64,000 nucleotides of DNA from Streptomyces endocoffeicus (GCF_016741935.1 NZ_JAERRG010000002.1:62001-126000); one strand, 5' to 3'. Counted from the stretch's first letter, positions 1 to 9,469 are shown. Translations and numbers: made by a program. Notes: generated by a model not told the origin, from the letters alone.

Positions 1-494
1 TATCTGCCGTGGCTCCAGTGGAGTTCGACGATGGGCGTGATGCCACGGGCCTCCAGCCGGGCGACGAGTGCCTTGACGGCCGCGATGTAGTTGGCCCCTC
101 CGTAGGCCGCGTTGATGTGGGAAAGACCCAGCCAGCACTCCTCGTTGAGCGGGATCCGGACCGCGTTGACCTTCCAGTCGGCGATGGCCTTGACGGCCGC
201 GTCGTCCACGGGGCCGTCGAAGATGCCACGCCCCTGGACGCACATGAACTCACCGCCGGAGCGGTTGACGCCCAGCAGCCGCCGGGTGGCGCCGTTCTCG
301 TCGACGAGCTTGTTGCCGGAGGCGCGGAGCTTGGGGGGTGCGGCGTTGGGCACGGTCACCGCTGGGGTGCTCGCGGCCGAAGCGGTCGTGGCCGGGCCGC
401 TCGCCGCCGAGGCGGTGGCGGGCACCAAGGCGGTGCCCGCCACGGATAACACCGCGGCGGCCACCAAGGCATAAAGGCGCGGGGGTGCTCGCAT
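1..494 (-). CDS. GH5 family secreted cellulase (5' part only)
   Basis: This is the N-terminal 164 residues of a secreted endo-beta-1,4-glucanase; the gene runs off the left edge. A Sec signal (MRAPPRLYALVAAAVL, then an Ala-rich cleavage region near residues 28-35) is followed by the start of a GH5 TIM barrel. Visible blocks are LLGVNRSGGEFMCVQG, VRIPLNEECWLG (a strand with the conserved Arg) and PIVELHWSHG, all typical of actinobacterial GH5 cellulases. The catalytic glutamates lie outside the window. Leu16, in the signal peptide, is a TTA codon (447-449), which points to bldA-dependent translation. It diverges from the GH48 gene across CebR-like boxes. Subfamily and specificity cannot be judged from this part. 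Confidence 0.88.
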   Translation of the reverse strand, partial: MRAPPRLYALVAAAVLSVAGTALVPATASAASGPATTASAASTPAVTVPNAAPPKLRASGNKLVDENGATRRLLGVNRSGGEFMCVQGRGIFDGPVDDAAVKAIADWKVNAVRIPLNEECWLGLSHINAAYGGANYIAAVKALVARLEARGITPIVELHWSHGR

Positions 495-542
495 GGAGCG
501 ACTCCTCGAGGTTCAAGCGCCGTTCGACGCGGCGCAGACTGC

Positions 543-556
543 TGGAACCGCTCCCA
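543..556. promoter_or_regulatory. CebR-like operator, GH5-proximal
   Basis: TGGAACCGCTCCCA matches 12 of 14 positions of the CebR box TGGGAGCGCTCCCA, the operator through which the cellobiose-sensing LacI-type repressor CebR controls cellulase genes in Streptomyces and Thermobifida (CelR). It lies about 50 bp upstream of the leftward GH5 gene, so it probably controls that gene. Confidence 0.7.
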
Positions 557-685
557 CTGGTTGAAGTGAAGGTAGCGCTCGACGGGCGCATGTCAACAGA
601 CCCCGTTCACGAATTATCGGTCGAAGGTGCCCGGCGACCCGCTGTTGTTCAAAGACTTGACACTCCTTCGGGCTGACACGAACCT

Positions 686-699
686 TGGGAGCGCTCCCA
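686..699. promoter_or_regulatory. CebR operator, GH48-proximal
   Basis: TGGGAGCGCTCCCA is an exact, perfectly palindromic match to the known CebR/CelR box. It lies 50 bp upstream of the GH48 start codon. Together with the weaker box at 543 it places both divergent cellulase genes under cello-oligosaccharide control. Confidence 0.88.
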
Positions 700-748
700 T
701 TGGTTCGCACATCCCCCACCACCGCACGAACCGCGAGGAGGTCCCCCG

Positions 749-3685
749 ATGCGCGTACAGCGTGGCTCGCCCTTATCCGGGGCACGACGACGGATGAGGC
801 GGCTGGTGACCACCCTGGCCGCCGCCCTCTCGCTCCCCGTGGCCATGACCGCGGCGGGCGGCGCCGCCCCCGCGCACGCCGCGGCGGTCCAGTGCGGGGT
901 CGACTACAAGACCAATGACTGGGGCTCCGGCTTCACCGCCGATCTCACCATCACCAACCCCGGCACCGACGCCATCGACGGCTGGACCCTGACGTACGAC
1001 TACGCGGGCAACCAGAAGCTCGGCAACGGCTGGAACGGCAGCTGGTCGCAGTCCGGCAAGACCGTCACCGTCACCAACGCCGGGCACAACGCGAAGATCG
1101 CGGCCGGGGGCAATGTCACCACCGGCGCCCAGTTCACCTACAGCGGCACCAACGCCGCCCCCACCTCCTTCGCCGTCAACGGCGTGGCCTGCCGGGGCGC
1201 CCATCAGCCGCCCATCGCGGTGCTGAGCAGCCCGTCACCCGGCGCCCTCTTCACCTCCGGCGGCACCGTCCCGATGACGGCCACGGCCGCGGCGGCCGAC
1301 GGGGCGACGATCAGCAAGGTCGAGTTCTACAGCGACACCAAGCTCCTCGGCACCGACACCACCTCCCCGTACGCCTTCGACTACCAGGACGTCCCGGCGG
1401 GCGACTACTCGCTCTACGCCAAGGCGTACGACAGCCAGGGCGCCGCCGCCGAGTCCACCCCCGTCGGCATCCATGTGGCGGCCGGGCCCGCGCTGGTGGC
1501 CAGTCCCGGGCAGCTCGGGGTGCAGCAGGGCAAGACCGGGACGTTCGGCGTGAAGCTGTCCACCAAGCCGTCCGGAGACGTCACGGTCTCCGTCGCCCGC
1601 ACCTCGGGCAACACCGGGCTGACGGTCTCCTCGGGCGCCGCCCTCACCTTCACCCCCGCCAACTGGGACACCGCCCAGCAGGTGACCGTCGCCGCCGCGA
1701 ACTCCGGCACCGGCGCCGCGACCTTCACCGCGACCGCCGCCGGCCACACCAGGGCCGAGGTCACCGTCACCCAGCTGGCCGCCGCGAAGGTCTACGACGC
1801 CCGCTTCCTGGACCTCTACAACAAGATCACCACACCCTCGGCGGGCTACTTCTCGCCCGAGGGCGTTCCGTACCACTCGGTGGAGACCCTGATCGTCGAG
1901 GCCCCCGACCACGGCCATGAGACGACCTCCGAGGCGTACAGCTATCTGATCTGGCTCCAGGCGATGTACGGCAAGGTCACGGGGGACTGGTCCAAGTTCA
2001 ACAACGCGTGGGACCTCATGGAGAAGTACATGATCCCCACCCACGCCGACCAGCCCACCAACAGCTTCTACAACGCCTCCAAGCCGGCCACCTACGCGCC
2101 CGAGTGGGACCAGCCCTCCCAGTACCCCTCGCAGCTCAACGGCAATGTCCCGGTCGGCAACGACCCCATCGCCGCCGAGCTGAAGAGCGCGTACGGCACC
2201 GATGACATCTACGGCATGCACTGGATCCAGGACGTCGACAACGTCTACGGCTACGGCAACGCGCCCGGCAAGTGCGAGGCGGGCCCGAGCGACACCGGCC
2301 CCAGCTATGTCAACACCTTCCAGCGCGGTCCGCAGGAGTCCGTCTGGGAGACCGTGACCCAGCCCACCTGCGACAGCTTCAAGTACGGCGGCAAGAACGG
2401 CTATCTGGACCTGTTCACCGGCGACGCCGCGTACGCCAAGCAGTGGAAGTTCACCAACGCCCCCGACGCCGACGCCCGGGTCGTCCAGGCCGCCTACTGG
2501 GCCTCGGAGTGGGCCAAGGCGCAGGGCAAGGGCGGCCAGATCTCCGGCAACATCGCCAAGGCCGCCAAGATGGGCGACTATCTGCGCTACGCGATGTACG
2601 ACAAGTACTTCAAGAAGGTCGGCAACTGTGTCGGGGAGACCACCTGCCCGGCCGGGAGCGGCAAGAACAGCTCCCACTACCTGCTGTCCTGGTACTACGC
2701 CTGGGGCGGCGCCACCGACACCTCCGCGGGCTGGTCCTGGCGCATCGGCTCCAGCCACGCCCACGGCGGCTACCAGAACCCCATGGCGGCCTGGGCCCTG
2801 AGCTCGTACGCCGACCTCAAACCCAAGTCCGCGACGGGCGCGAGCGACTGGTCCACCAGCCTCAAGCGCCAGCTGGAGTTCTACCGCTGGCTGCAGTCGA
2901 GCGAGGGCGCCATCGCGGGCGGCGCCACCAACAGCTGGCAGGGCCGCTACGCCACGCCGCCGTCGGGCAGCTCCACCTTCTACGGCATGTACTACGACGA
3001 GAAGCCGGTCTACCACGACCCGCCGTCCAACCAGTGGTTCGGCTTCCAGGCGTGGTCCATGGAGCGCGTCGCGGAGTACTACAACCGCACCGGTGACGCC
3101 TCCGCGAAGACGGTCCTGGACAAGTGGGTGAAGTGGGCGCTGTCCAAGACCACCGTCAACGCGGGCGGCACCTACCAGATCCCGTCCACCCTCCAGTGGT
3201 CCGGCCGGCCCGACACCTGGAACGCCTCCAGCCCCGGCGCCAACGCGAACCTGCACGTCACCGTCGCCGATTACACCAATGACGTCGGCGTGGCGGCCGC
3301 GTACGCCAAGACCCTGTCCTACTACGCCGCCAAGTCCGGCGACACCAAGGCCAGGGACACCGCGAAGGCGCTGCTGGACGGCATGTGGAACAACTACCAG
3401 GACGCCCTCGGCATCGCGGTCCCCGAGACCCGCGCCGACTACAACCGCTTCGACGACCCGGTCTACGTCCCCAGCGGCTGGACCGGGACCATGCCGAACG
3501 GCGACAAGATCGACTCCAACTCCACCTTCATGTCGATCCGCTCCTTCTACAAGAACGACCCGGCCTGGTCGAAGGTCGAGGCGTATCTGAAGGGCGGCGC
3601 GGTGCCCAGCTTCACGTACCACCGGTTCTGGGCCCAGGCGGACATCGCGCTGGCGATGGGGTCGTACGCGGACCTCTTCGAATAG
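749..3685 (+). CDS. CBM2-linked GH48 exocellulase (cellobiohydrolase)
   Basis: Secreted processive exoglucanase of 978 aa. Domain order: signal peptide (residues 1-45, ending AHAAA), CBM2 cellulose-binding module (about 46-150, with aromatic residues in [16 protein letters not shown] and the terminal Cys pair), a bacterial Ig-like module (about 155-243), a second beta-sandwich linker module (about 248-343), then the GH48 catalytic domain from [13 protein letters not shown] (about 347) to the end. GH48 blocks such as [26 protein letters not shown] and [13 protein letters not shown] are clear. A GAGGAG ribosome site sits 8 bp before the ATG. GH48 enzymes usually work together with GH5/GH6/GH9 partners, which fits the divergent GH5 gene. 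A strong terminator follows the stop codon. Confidence 0.96.
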   Translation: MRVQRGSPLSGARRRMRRLVTTLAAALSLPVAMTAAGGAAPAHAAAVQCGVDYKTNDWGSGFTADLTITNPGTDAIDGWTLTYDYAGNQKLGNGWNGSWSQSGKTVTVTNAGHNAKIAAGGNVTTGAQFTYSGTNAAPTSFAVNGVACRGAHQPPIAVLSSPSPGALFTSGGTVPMTATAAAADGATISKVEFYSDTKLLGTDTTSPYAFDYQDVPAGDYSLYAKAYDSQGAAAESTPVGIHVAAGPALVASPGQLGVQQGKTGTFGVKLSTKPSGDVTVSVARTSGNTGLTVSSGAALTFTPANWDTAQQVTVAAANSGTGAATFTATAAGHTRAEVTVTQLAAAKVYDARFLDLYNKITTPSAGYFSPEGVPYHSVETLIVEAPDHGHETTSEAYSYLIWLQAMYGKVTGDWSKFNNAWDLMEKYMIPTHADQPTNSFYNASKPATYAPEWDQPSQYPSQLNGNVPVGNDPIAAELKSAYGTDDIYGMHWIQDVDNVYGYGNAPGKCEAGPSDTGPSYVNTFQRGPQESVWETVTQPTCDSFKYGGKNGYLDLFTGDAAYAKQWKFTNAPDADARVVQAAYWASEWAKAQGKGGQISGNIAKAAKMGDYLRYAMYDKYFKKVGNCVGETTCPAGSGKNSSHYLLSWYYAWGGATDTSAGWSWRIGSSHAHGGYQNPMAAWALSSYADLKPKSATGASDWSTSLKRQLEFYRWLQSSEGAIAGGATNSWQGRYATPPSGSSTFYGMYYDEKPVYHDPPSNQWFGFQAWSMERVAEYYNRTGDASAKTVLDKWVKWALSKTTVNAGGTYQIPSTLQWSGRPDTWNASSPGANANLHVTVADYTNDVGVAAAYAKTLSYYAAKSGDTKARDTAKALLDGMWNNYQDALGIAVPETRADYNRFDDPVYVPSGWTGTMPNGDKIDSNSTFMSIRSFYKNDPAWSKVEAYLKGGAVPSFTYHRFWAQADIALAMGSYADLFE

Positions 3686-3688
3686 CGG

Positions 3689-4672
3689 CTACGGCACCGT
3701 GGCGGGGCTCCCGGCCCCGGGAGCCCCGCCACGGTGTCCGGTCAGCGCCGCCTCCAGCCGCTGGATGTAGCGGTGCTGGAGGCGGGCGGTGCGCTGGAGC
3801 GAGAGCACCGACCGCAGGAACTGGTCCATATCGGCGGCCCGGGTGAGGATGTCGTCCGGCACCCGCTCGTCGGCCTGCCCCCGGGGTTCGAGTACCGCGT
3901 GCGCCCAGGCACGGGTGACCGGTTTGAACATCCCCGGGTGGTTGGCCACGATCCGCGCCCGTACCGCCAGGTCGTTCTCGGCCGCCTCCACATGCAGTCC
4001 GTCGTCCTTGTTGCGCGCGCCGAACAGCGGTTCGTGGAGGTGATGGGCGGTGAAGCCGTGCTCGGCGCAGGCGATCCAGAAGTCCCAGTCCTCGCCGGTG
4101 CGCATGGACTCGTCGTAGCCGCCGGCCGTCTCCCACACCTCGCGGCGGTAGAGCGAGCAGTAGAACATGATCAGTCGCTGGAGGAGCAGTTCCGGTCGGT
4201 ACGCGGGCAACTCCAGCACCTGGGCGGGCAGGTCCTCATCGTCGGTGAACGCCGAGACATCGGTGGAGACGATCGCGATGTCCGGGTCCTGGTCCAGCAC
4301 GGCGACGGTCTTCTCCAGCATCGTCGGCGCGATGACGTCGTCGGCGTCCAGCGGCAGCACATAGCGCCCACCGGTGGCCGCGATACCCGCGTTACGGGCA
4401 GCCGAGACCCCCGCGTTGGCCTGCCTCAGCAGATGGATCCGCCGGCCGGGGTGCCGGGCGATCAGCGACCGGGCCACCTCCGCGGTGTCGTCCGGGCTGC
4501 CGTCGTCCACGATCATCAGCTCCCAGTCGTCGTACGTCTGGGCCACCACGCCGGCCACGGCCTGCGGCAGATAGCGGCCGTAGCCGTGGCAGGGGATCAC
4601 CACCGAGACCGCGGCCCCCGGGAGAACCGCCTCCCGGGGGCCGCGGCCCGGATCGGCCGCGGGCGGCGTCAT
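3689..4672 (-). CDS. Family 2 glycosyltransferase
   Basis: A 327-aa GT-A fold glycosyltransferase with no membrane segment. It begins with a typical GT2 core: VSVVIPCHGYGRYLPQAV, LMIVDDGSPDDT, ANAGVSAARNAGI, and the metal-binding DxD region PLDADDV. The acceptor-side motif TGEDWDFWI (the ED of inverting GT2 enzymes) is present. The ATG at 4672 overlaps the stop of the upstream small secreted-protein gene as ATGA, which implies translational coupling and fixes the start; an upstream in-frame ATG would run inside that gene. It probably acts in the same surface-glycan pathway as the multi-module glycosyltransferase at 5135-7621. Donor and acceptor are unknown. Confidence 0.87.
   Translation of the reverse strand: MTPPAADPGRGPREAVLPGAAVSVVIPCHGYGRYLPQAVAGVVAQTYDDWELMIVDDGSPDDTAEVARSLIARHPGRRIHLLRQANAGVSAARNAGIAATGGRYVLPLDADDVIAPTMLEKTVAVLDQDPDIAIVSTDVSAFTDDEDLPAQVLELPAYRPELLLQRLIMFYCSLYRREVWETAGGYDESMRTGEDWDFWIACAEHGFTAHHLHEPLFGARNKDDGLHVEAAENDLAVRARIVANHPGMFKPVTRAWAHAVLEPRGQADERVPDDILTRAADMDQFLRSVLSLQRTARLQHRYIQRLEAALTGHRGGAPGAGSPATVP
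3695..3736. terminator. Bidirectional terminator between GH48 and GT2 genes
   Basis: Two perfectly complementary 20-nt arms (CACCGTGGCGGGGCTCCCGG and its complement) are separated by only 2 nt. It lies between convergent genes and overlaps the last codons of the leftward GT2 gene. Confidence 0.88.
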
Positions 4673-5043
4673 CGGACTCCGAAGGGGGATGAATCCTGGG
4701 TTGAACGGGTGTCGACGGCGATGTTGGCGCATTTTGAGGAATCGCCGGTCATCGGCATGATGACCACATTGGCGGCGCTGCCGGCGCCGGAGACATCACA
4801 CTGGTTCTTCTGCACCACGCTCTTCGGGTCGCCGAAGACACGCGCGAAGTCGAGACAGCCGGTGCCTGCGCCGACCGCCGCGACCGGCGAGTTGGCCGCG
4901 CTGTCGCAGGCGTCGCGCTGCTGGACGCCGCTGCCGGGAACGCCCGGTGCGCCGGGAGCGAGCGCGGTGGCGTCGACACCGCCGCCGAAGGCGACCGCAC
5001 CGGCGGTCGCCGTCACCAGGGCGGCAGTTTTACCGATGTTCAT
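4669..5043 (-). CDS. Small secreted four-cysteine protein, function unknown
   Basis: A 124-aa precursor with a Sec signal (MNIGKTAALVTATAGAVAFG, cleavage probably near GVDATA). The mature part is Gly/Ala/Ser-rich with four Cys residues, in RDACDS, GTGCLD, NQCDVS and SKCANI, so two disulfides are possible. I recognise no family; it does not look like a chaplin or rodlin. A GAGGAG ribosome site precedes the ATG by 7 nt. Its stop overlaps the start of the GT2 gene (ATGA), so it is made together with a glycosyltransferase. Being sandwiched between glycosyltransferases makes it a candidate acceptor or partner of the glycosylation system; that is inference. Confidence 0.75.
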   Translation of the reverse strand: MNIGKTAALVTATAGAVAFGGGVDATALAPGAPGVPGSGVQQRDACDSAANSPVAAVGAGTGCLDFARVFGDPKSVVQKNQCDVSGAGSAANVVIMPMTGDSSKCANIAVDTRSTQDSSPFGVR

Positions 5044-5134
5044 CAAAAGCCTCCTCGTGGAACTTCCGCGGAGACACCCGCGGGCATCTGCCCAACGAGC
5101 CCGGAGGGGGGAGGCTTCGGAAGCGCGTACGGCT

Positions 5135-7621
5135 TCACCTGTCCGGAGCAGCGCACTCCGACTCCGCCGCCGGATCCGGCTCCGAACGCGGAAGGTGCGG
5201 AAGGTTCGGAAGGTACGGACGGCGCGGATGAACCAGCTCCAGCGCGGGCAGCGCCCAGCACTCCGTCCCCATATCGTGCGCGAGTGCCGCCAGCCCCTCG
5301 GTCTCGATGAGCCGCCGGTACGGAACGGCCGGGAACACCAGGCCGTCGCGGTGCAGATCGGCGCGGACCAGCAGCCCCGCACCTCCGACGGAGTCCACCC
5401 GCACTCGCGCCCGGTCCCGCAGCTCGTCCAGGTAGGCGCGCCCGAACCCCTTGGGCGGCTGCAGGATTCCGTCCCGCAGCCACCGGTCCCAGTCCAGGGT
5501 CCCGGCGTCGGGCGTCAGGGCCCAGGTGTTGAGGTCGAAAGTGGGCCCGCCCGGCTCGGACACGCAGTGGGGGACGACGATGTCCTCGCCCGCGTCGAGC
5601 AGCCGCCGGACGAGATCGGGGGGACAGTCCGTCACATCGGCGTCGAGCCACAGGACCCAGCTCTCGTCCGCGAGCGCCCGGGCGAGCAGATGGTTGCGGA
5701 CCCGGGCCAGCACCGAGCGTCGTGTGCGCTGGACGGAGGGCTCCCAGCGCGGCCCGGCCAGCCGCAGCCCGTAGTGCCGCCGTACGAGGGTGACGCGGGC
5801 GAACTCGGCGGTGAGCGCGGGCAGCGCGTCCTCCAGCAGCTCCCATGTGGCGTCCCGGCTGTCGCCCTCCAGCAGCCCGAGCGACAGCGCCTCCCGGGGG
5901 TGGTCCAGGGCGCGCAGGTTTTCCAGGTGGCGGGGGAGGAAGTCGGCGGCGTCCCTGACCGGGGTGAGGATCAGGACCGTGGGGCGCTCGGCCGGGACGG
6001 ACGGCCGGGACCGGGCCCGGGGGACCGCCGCCCCCTCGCACCGCGCCGGAGTCCCCGCGCTCTCCTCCGCTCCCGCGTCCGGCGCGTGCTGCCGTTCGGG
6101 CTCCTCGTGCTCCGCGTGCACCAGGTCCGCCGGGGCCACCGGCAGCCGGGCCGCCAGCGCGCGTACCGCCGACGCGTAGTCACCGCCCGTCCAGAGCTGA
6201 GTCGCCGCGTCGAAGAGGCCCGCGAAGTGCGGTGCGTCGAAGGTGTTCGCGCCGTGGTGGACGTACGTGTACAGCTCGGGTGCGTCCACGGACGCCACCC
6301 GTCCCGTGCGCACCACCTGCTCCGCGACCGGGGTGTCCTCGCCGCGTCTCAGCGCCGGATAGCGCGGCAGCACCTCCTTCGCGCACACCATCGACCCTTC
6401 CCATACCCGTGTCCCCGAGACGGCGAGCATCCGGCGCGCGGGCCACCACAGCCGCTCCCGGGCCAGGAAGCACGCCGTGGCCCCGAGCCCCAGGAGTGCG
6501 GCCATCTGGACGTCCAGCCGCTCCGGGTCGTAGAGGTCGTCGTCGTCCCACTGGCACACGTACGGCCCGGTGGCCAGGTCGACCGCGGCATTCCGCAGAT
6601 CGCCCAGCGGCCGTCCCTCCGGCGGCAGCCGGTGAAGCCGTACCCGTGGATCGGCGAGGGTGTGGACGTGCTGTTCCAGGGTGTCGTCCGTGCCGTCGTC
6701 CACGACGACCAACTCGGCGCGGGGGTAGGTCTGGGTGAGAAAGCAGCGGATCGCCCGTTCGGCGAGGCGTGGCCGGTCTCCGGTGACCATCAGGCAGGAC
6801 ACCAGCGGCGCGGGCGCACCCTCGGCCCACCGGGCGCGCTGGGCGTCGAGATCCAGCGTGCCCCGCGCGCACGGCCGCAGGTCCTGGCTGGTCCAGAAGG
6901 GGACCGTGCGCCCTTCCGAGACGCGGGGCGTGAAGGCCGCGTCGTGCGCCCAACTGCCCGACCAGTGGTGCACGGCGTGCGCCCGCTCCAAGTCCACCGT
7001 CCTCGGCCCCAACACCTCCGTGGCGTACGGGCTCGGCTTGGGGTACAGGACTTCCGGTCCGAGCACCGTGATCGTGCCGTCGTACGGGGTGCCGTCGAGC
7101 GCGCGCGTGAGGAAGAACGGCCCGGTCGCGTCCAGCGGGCTGGGCGCGGTGTGGGCGCCGACCAGTTCGCGGTGGACGTGCGCCCAGAAGGGATGGCCCG
7201 GCCGGGAGGCGAGAAACGCGTTGCCGACCACCCGGGGCAATCCGGCGCGCCGCGCGCACAGCAGCCGGGTGTGCTCCTCGGGTTCGAGGCCGAGGACCAG
7301 CTCGCGGCCTTCGAGCAGACCGTCCAGCGGGCGCAGGGCCTCGAAGTCGAGGTCGGCGTAGACGCCGCCGAAGTGGTCGAGCAGGAAGTACCGGACCGCG
7401 TCGGCCCGCATGATCGGCTCGGGATAGCCGTCGTAGACCGGCAGGAACCAGGGGTAATGCGCGGTGAGGAAGGCGCGGTTGTCGGCGTCCGTCCACAGCC
7501 GGTATTCCCACCCCGGATGGTGGCGGCGCCAGGACTCGGCCCAGCGCCGCCACACGGCGGGTACGTCCGCATCCTTCCATGTCTGGTGGATGACGCGCGG
7601 AATTCCCCTTTGCGTAGACAT
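5135..7621 (-). CDS. Three-module glycosyltransferase (GT32/OCH1-like + GT2 + Anp1-like)
   Basis: An 828-aa soluble protein with three apparent glycosyltransferase modules. Residues 1-260 resemble the OCH1/GT32 sugar-binding DXD family: IPRVIHQTWKDADVP, a YFLLDHFGGVYADLDFEA block with the DxD, and a late HHWSGSW. Residues about 270-480 are a GT2 core: VSCLMVTGDRPRLAERAI, ELVVVDDGTDD, VCQWDDDDLYDPERL. Residues about 545-800 resemble the Anp1/Mnn9 mannan polymerase family: LILTPVRDAADF, LLEGDSRDATWELLEDAL, VLWLDADVTDCPPDLV. The first two families are common in bacteria; the Anp1 type is best known from fungal mannan synthesis. I chose ATG 7621 because GT32 homology starts at once; a GTG at 7687 is possible. 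Its acceptor is unknown. Confidence 0.85.
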   Translation of the reverse strand: MSTQRGIPRVIHQTWKDADVPAVWRRWAESWRRHHPGWEYRLWTDADNRAFLTAHYPWFLPVYDGYPEPIMRADAVRYFLLDHFGGVYADLDFEALRPLDGLLEGRELVLGLEPEEHTRLLCARRAGLPRVVGNAFLASRPGHPFWAHVHRELVGAHTAPSPLDATGPFFLTRALDGTPYDGTITVLGPEVLYPKPSPYATEVLGPRTVDLERAHAVHHWSGSWAHDAAFTPRVSEGRTVPFWTSQDLRPCARGTLDLDAQRARWAEGAPAPLVSCLMVTGDRPRLAERAIRCFLTQTYPRAELVVVDDGTDDTLEQHVHTLADPRVRLHRLPPEGRPLGDLRNAAVDLATGPYVCQWDDDDLYDPERLDVQMAALLGLGATACFLARERLWWPARRMLAVSGTRVWEGSMVCAKEVLPRYPALRRGEDTPVAEQVVRTGRVASVDAPELYTYVHHGANTFDAPHFAGLFDAATQLWTGGDYASAVRALAARLPVAPADLVHAEHEEPERQHAPDAGAEESAGTPARCEGAAVPRARSRPSVPAERPTVLILTPVRDAADFLPRHLENLRALDHPREALSLGLLEGDSRDATWELLEDALPALTAEFARVTLVRRHYGLRLAGPRWEPSVQRTRRSVLARVRNHLLARALADESWVLWLDADVTDCPPDLVRRLLDAGEDIVVPHCVSEPGGPTFDLNTWALTPDAGTLDWDRWLRDGILQPPKGFGRAYLDELRDRARVRVDSVGGAGLLVRADLHRDGLVFPAVPYRRLIETEGLAALAHDMGTECWALPALELVHPRRPYLPNLPHLPRSEPDPAAESECAAPDR

Positions 7622-7704
7622 CCGCACAGTATGTCCGAAGGGTGGTGTCGATCGGTCCAGGGAGTACAACGGCTCCGGGAACAGCACCCGTTCGGGGTGT
7701 TTGG

Positions 7705-9291
7705 TCAGGCCGGGGTCGACGCACGGTACACGCTGCGCACGTTGTCCTCCGGCCGTGGCTTGTCCCGGCCGGCGGGCCCCGCCGCGAAGGCGCGCAGCAG
7801 ATTCTCGGTGGTGCGGGTGACGAAGGCCCGGGTGCGGGCGTCCATCCCGTGGTCACGCCCGTTCTCGCGGGTCCCCGCCATCAGGGCCTCCACCCAGCGC
7901 ATCGTCCCCGAGGCGAAGACCCCCGCCCCGCTCGCCACGGTGTAGTACGCGGAGTCCGAGTGGCTGTGCCGCCCCCGGCAGACCAGGGGGGAGTGGGCGA
8001 TGATCCGCAGCGGCGCCGGAGTGGGATCGCCCGGGGTGACCCGGTCGTACTCCACACCCACCAGATGGTCGAAGGAGTCGCCGTCGTCCACCCCGGTCCC
8101 GGCGAACAGCCAGTGGCCGCTGTCCAGGACGACGTAGGGGGCGTCGGTCGGGTAGCCCTCGTAGAGGACGCCGGTCAGCGAGGACTCGGGATCGGGCGCC
8201 GGGGGCTGACGGAAGTCGGTGGTCGCCAGGTCGCGATGGTTCACCAGGTACGGGTCATCCCGGTAGGCGGTCTTGTAGCAGACCACGGTGCGCGCGGGGG
8301 CACCGCCGGGGCCGGGCTCCAGCCGGATCCGGCGGAAGCAGGTGTTGGCGCCGAGGAAGGCCAGATTGGTGCCGTCGTCCCGGGCCCGGGTCACGTACCG
8401 CCGCTGCTGCGGGGTCCAGTACTCGTCGTGACCGAGCGACAGGGCGGCCGTGGCGCCCTTGAGCACGGCCGGTCGCAGATGGACGTCCACGCCCGTGGTG
8501 TACGCGAGCGGAAGGCCCAGCCGTTCGGCGAGGACCACCAGGGCCCGCTCGTAGACCAGGAACTTCTCCGCCCCGTCGGCCGCGTACGGCCGGTCGAAGC
8601 TGACGGCCAGCGAGCGCGACCCGTACGCACCGTCCCGGCCCTGGTAGAGGCTGTAGCCGCCCCAGGTGTTGTACGCCTGCCAGGTGGCCGGTGCGTGCAT
8701 CAGCAGGGTCCGGCCCCGCGCCTGCCGCGAGCGCACGATCAGCGGCACATAGCGCTGATGGCCGTTCGAGGCGTCCAGCCGCAGCAGATACGCGCCCTCC
8801 GGCCAGTTCCGGGCGCGGATGCGGAGCGAACGGTCCCAGTCGGCCCGCACCGTGCGGGTGGCGTCGAGGAACACGGGCGGGCCCTGCTTCCTGCCCTCCA
8901 CCCGGCGCGACCGCCACACCAGCCGCGCCTGCGCCCCGCCGTACCAGCCGATCCGGTAGGCCGATACGCGGAAGGCGGGGGCGGTGGTCGACACATGGAG
9001 CCCGACCTCCTCGTCGGGCAGCACGCTCACCCGGTCGGTATAGCCCTCGATGGCGCCGGGCGGCCCCACCGAGCGGATGCGCCAGTCGGCACTGCCCGGC
9101 CGGGACCGCTCCGCCTCCTCCGCCCGGCGCGCGGCGTCGGCGCGCCGGGACGGGCGGGCGGGGTGGCCGTTCCGCTCGGCCGAGGAGTCGCAGCCCGTCG
9201 CGGCCGCCGCCGCGGCACCGGCCGCGGCGGCGGCCCCGAGGAAGCGGCGGCGGCCCAGCCCGCCGGATATACGGCCGTGATCTCCGTCCAC
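7705..9291 (-). CDS. Tat-exported DMFase-beta-like lipoprotein
   Basis: About 528 aa, starting at a GTG, with a twin-arginine signal (GLGRRRFLGAAAAAG) followed by a possible lipobox ending in AATGC near residue 32. The body matches the large domain of the N,N-dimethylformamidase beta-subunit-like family: FRVSAYRIGWYGG, TWQAYNTWGGYSLYQG, LSLGHDEYWTPQQR, FLGANTCFRRIR and HWLFAGTG. Many Streptomyces carry such exported copies; their substrate is not known and true DMFase activity should not be assumed. It lies first in the leftward cluster, 83 bp upstream of the multi-module glycosyltransferase, so a link to an extracellular glycan or glycoprotein is plausible. No strong ribosome site is visible. 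Confidence 0.82.
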   Translation of the reverse strand: MDGDHGRISGGLGRRRFLGAAAAAGAAAAAATGCDSSAERNGHPARPSRRADAARRAEEAERSRPGSADWRIRSVGPPGAIEGYTDRVSVLPDEEVGLHVSTTAPAFRVSAYRIGWYGGAQARLVWRSRRVEGRKQGPPVFLDATRTVRADWDRSLRIRARNWPEGAYLLRLDASNGHQRYVPLIVRSRQARGRTLLMHAPATWQAYNTWGGYSLYQGRDGAYGSRSLAVSFDRPYAADGAEKFLVYERALVVLAERLGLPLAYTTGVDVHLRPAVLKGATAALSLGHDEYWTPQQRRYVTRARDDGTNLAFLGANTCFRRIRLEPGPGGAPARTVVCYKTAYRDDPYLVNHRDLATTDFRQPPAPDPESSLTGVLYEGYPTDAPYVVLDSGHWLFAGTGVDDGDSFDHLVGVEYDRVTPGDPTPAPLRIIAHSPLVCRGRHSHSDSAYYTVASGAGVFASGTMRWVEALMAGTRENGRDHGMDARTRAFVTRTTENLLRAFAAGPAGRDKPRPEDNVRSVYRASTPA

Positions 9292-9387
9292 CGGACCATC
9301 GTGGGGCGCGGGGCGGGGGCGGACGAGCCGGGAAGGCCCGAAGGAGTATCCGGCCGAGCGGTCCGGTGCCTCCGAGGCGCGGCGTCC

Positions 9388-9469
9388 GGTGTCTCCGAGG
9401 TGTGGCGCCTCCGAGGTGCGGTGTCTCCGAGGTGTGGCGCCTCCGAGGTCCGGTGTCTCCGAGGTGCGG
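9388..9469. repeat. 32-bp tandem repeat, 2.5 copies
   Basis: Copies start at 9388, 9420 and 9452 (unit GGTGTCTCCGAGGTGTGGCG plus 12 nt), each built from two near-identical GCCTCCGAGGTG sub-blocks. A degenerate unit extends left to about 9365. It lies between the lipoprotein start and the small rightward gene. No spacer/repeat pattern of a CRISPR is present. Confidence 0.85.

Noticed and set aside
1235..3622. A 795-codon minus-strand frame under the GH48 gene
   Set aside because: Pure antisense shadow of the cellulase with Val/Gly/Arg-biased nonsense composition.
3734..7945. A very long open frame on the plus strand (over 1,400 codons)
   Set aside because: It lies antisense to two clear glycosyltransferase genes, has no domain and no ribosome site; long antisense frames are expected at this GC content.
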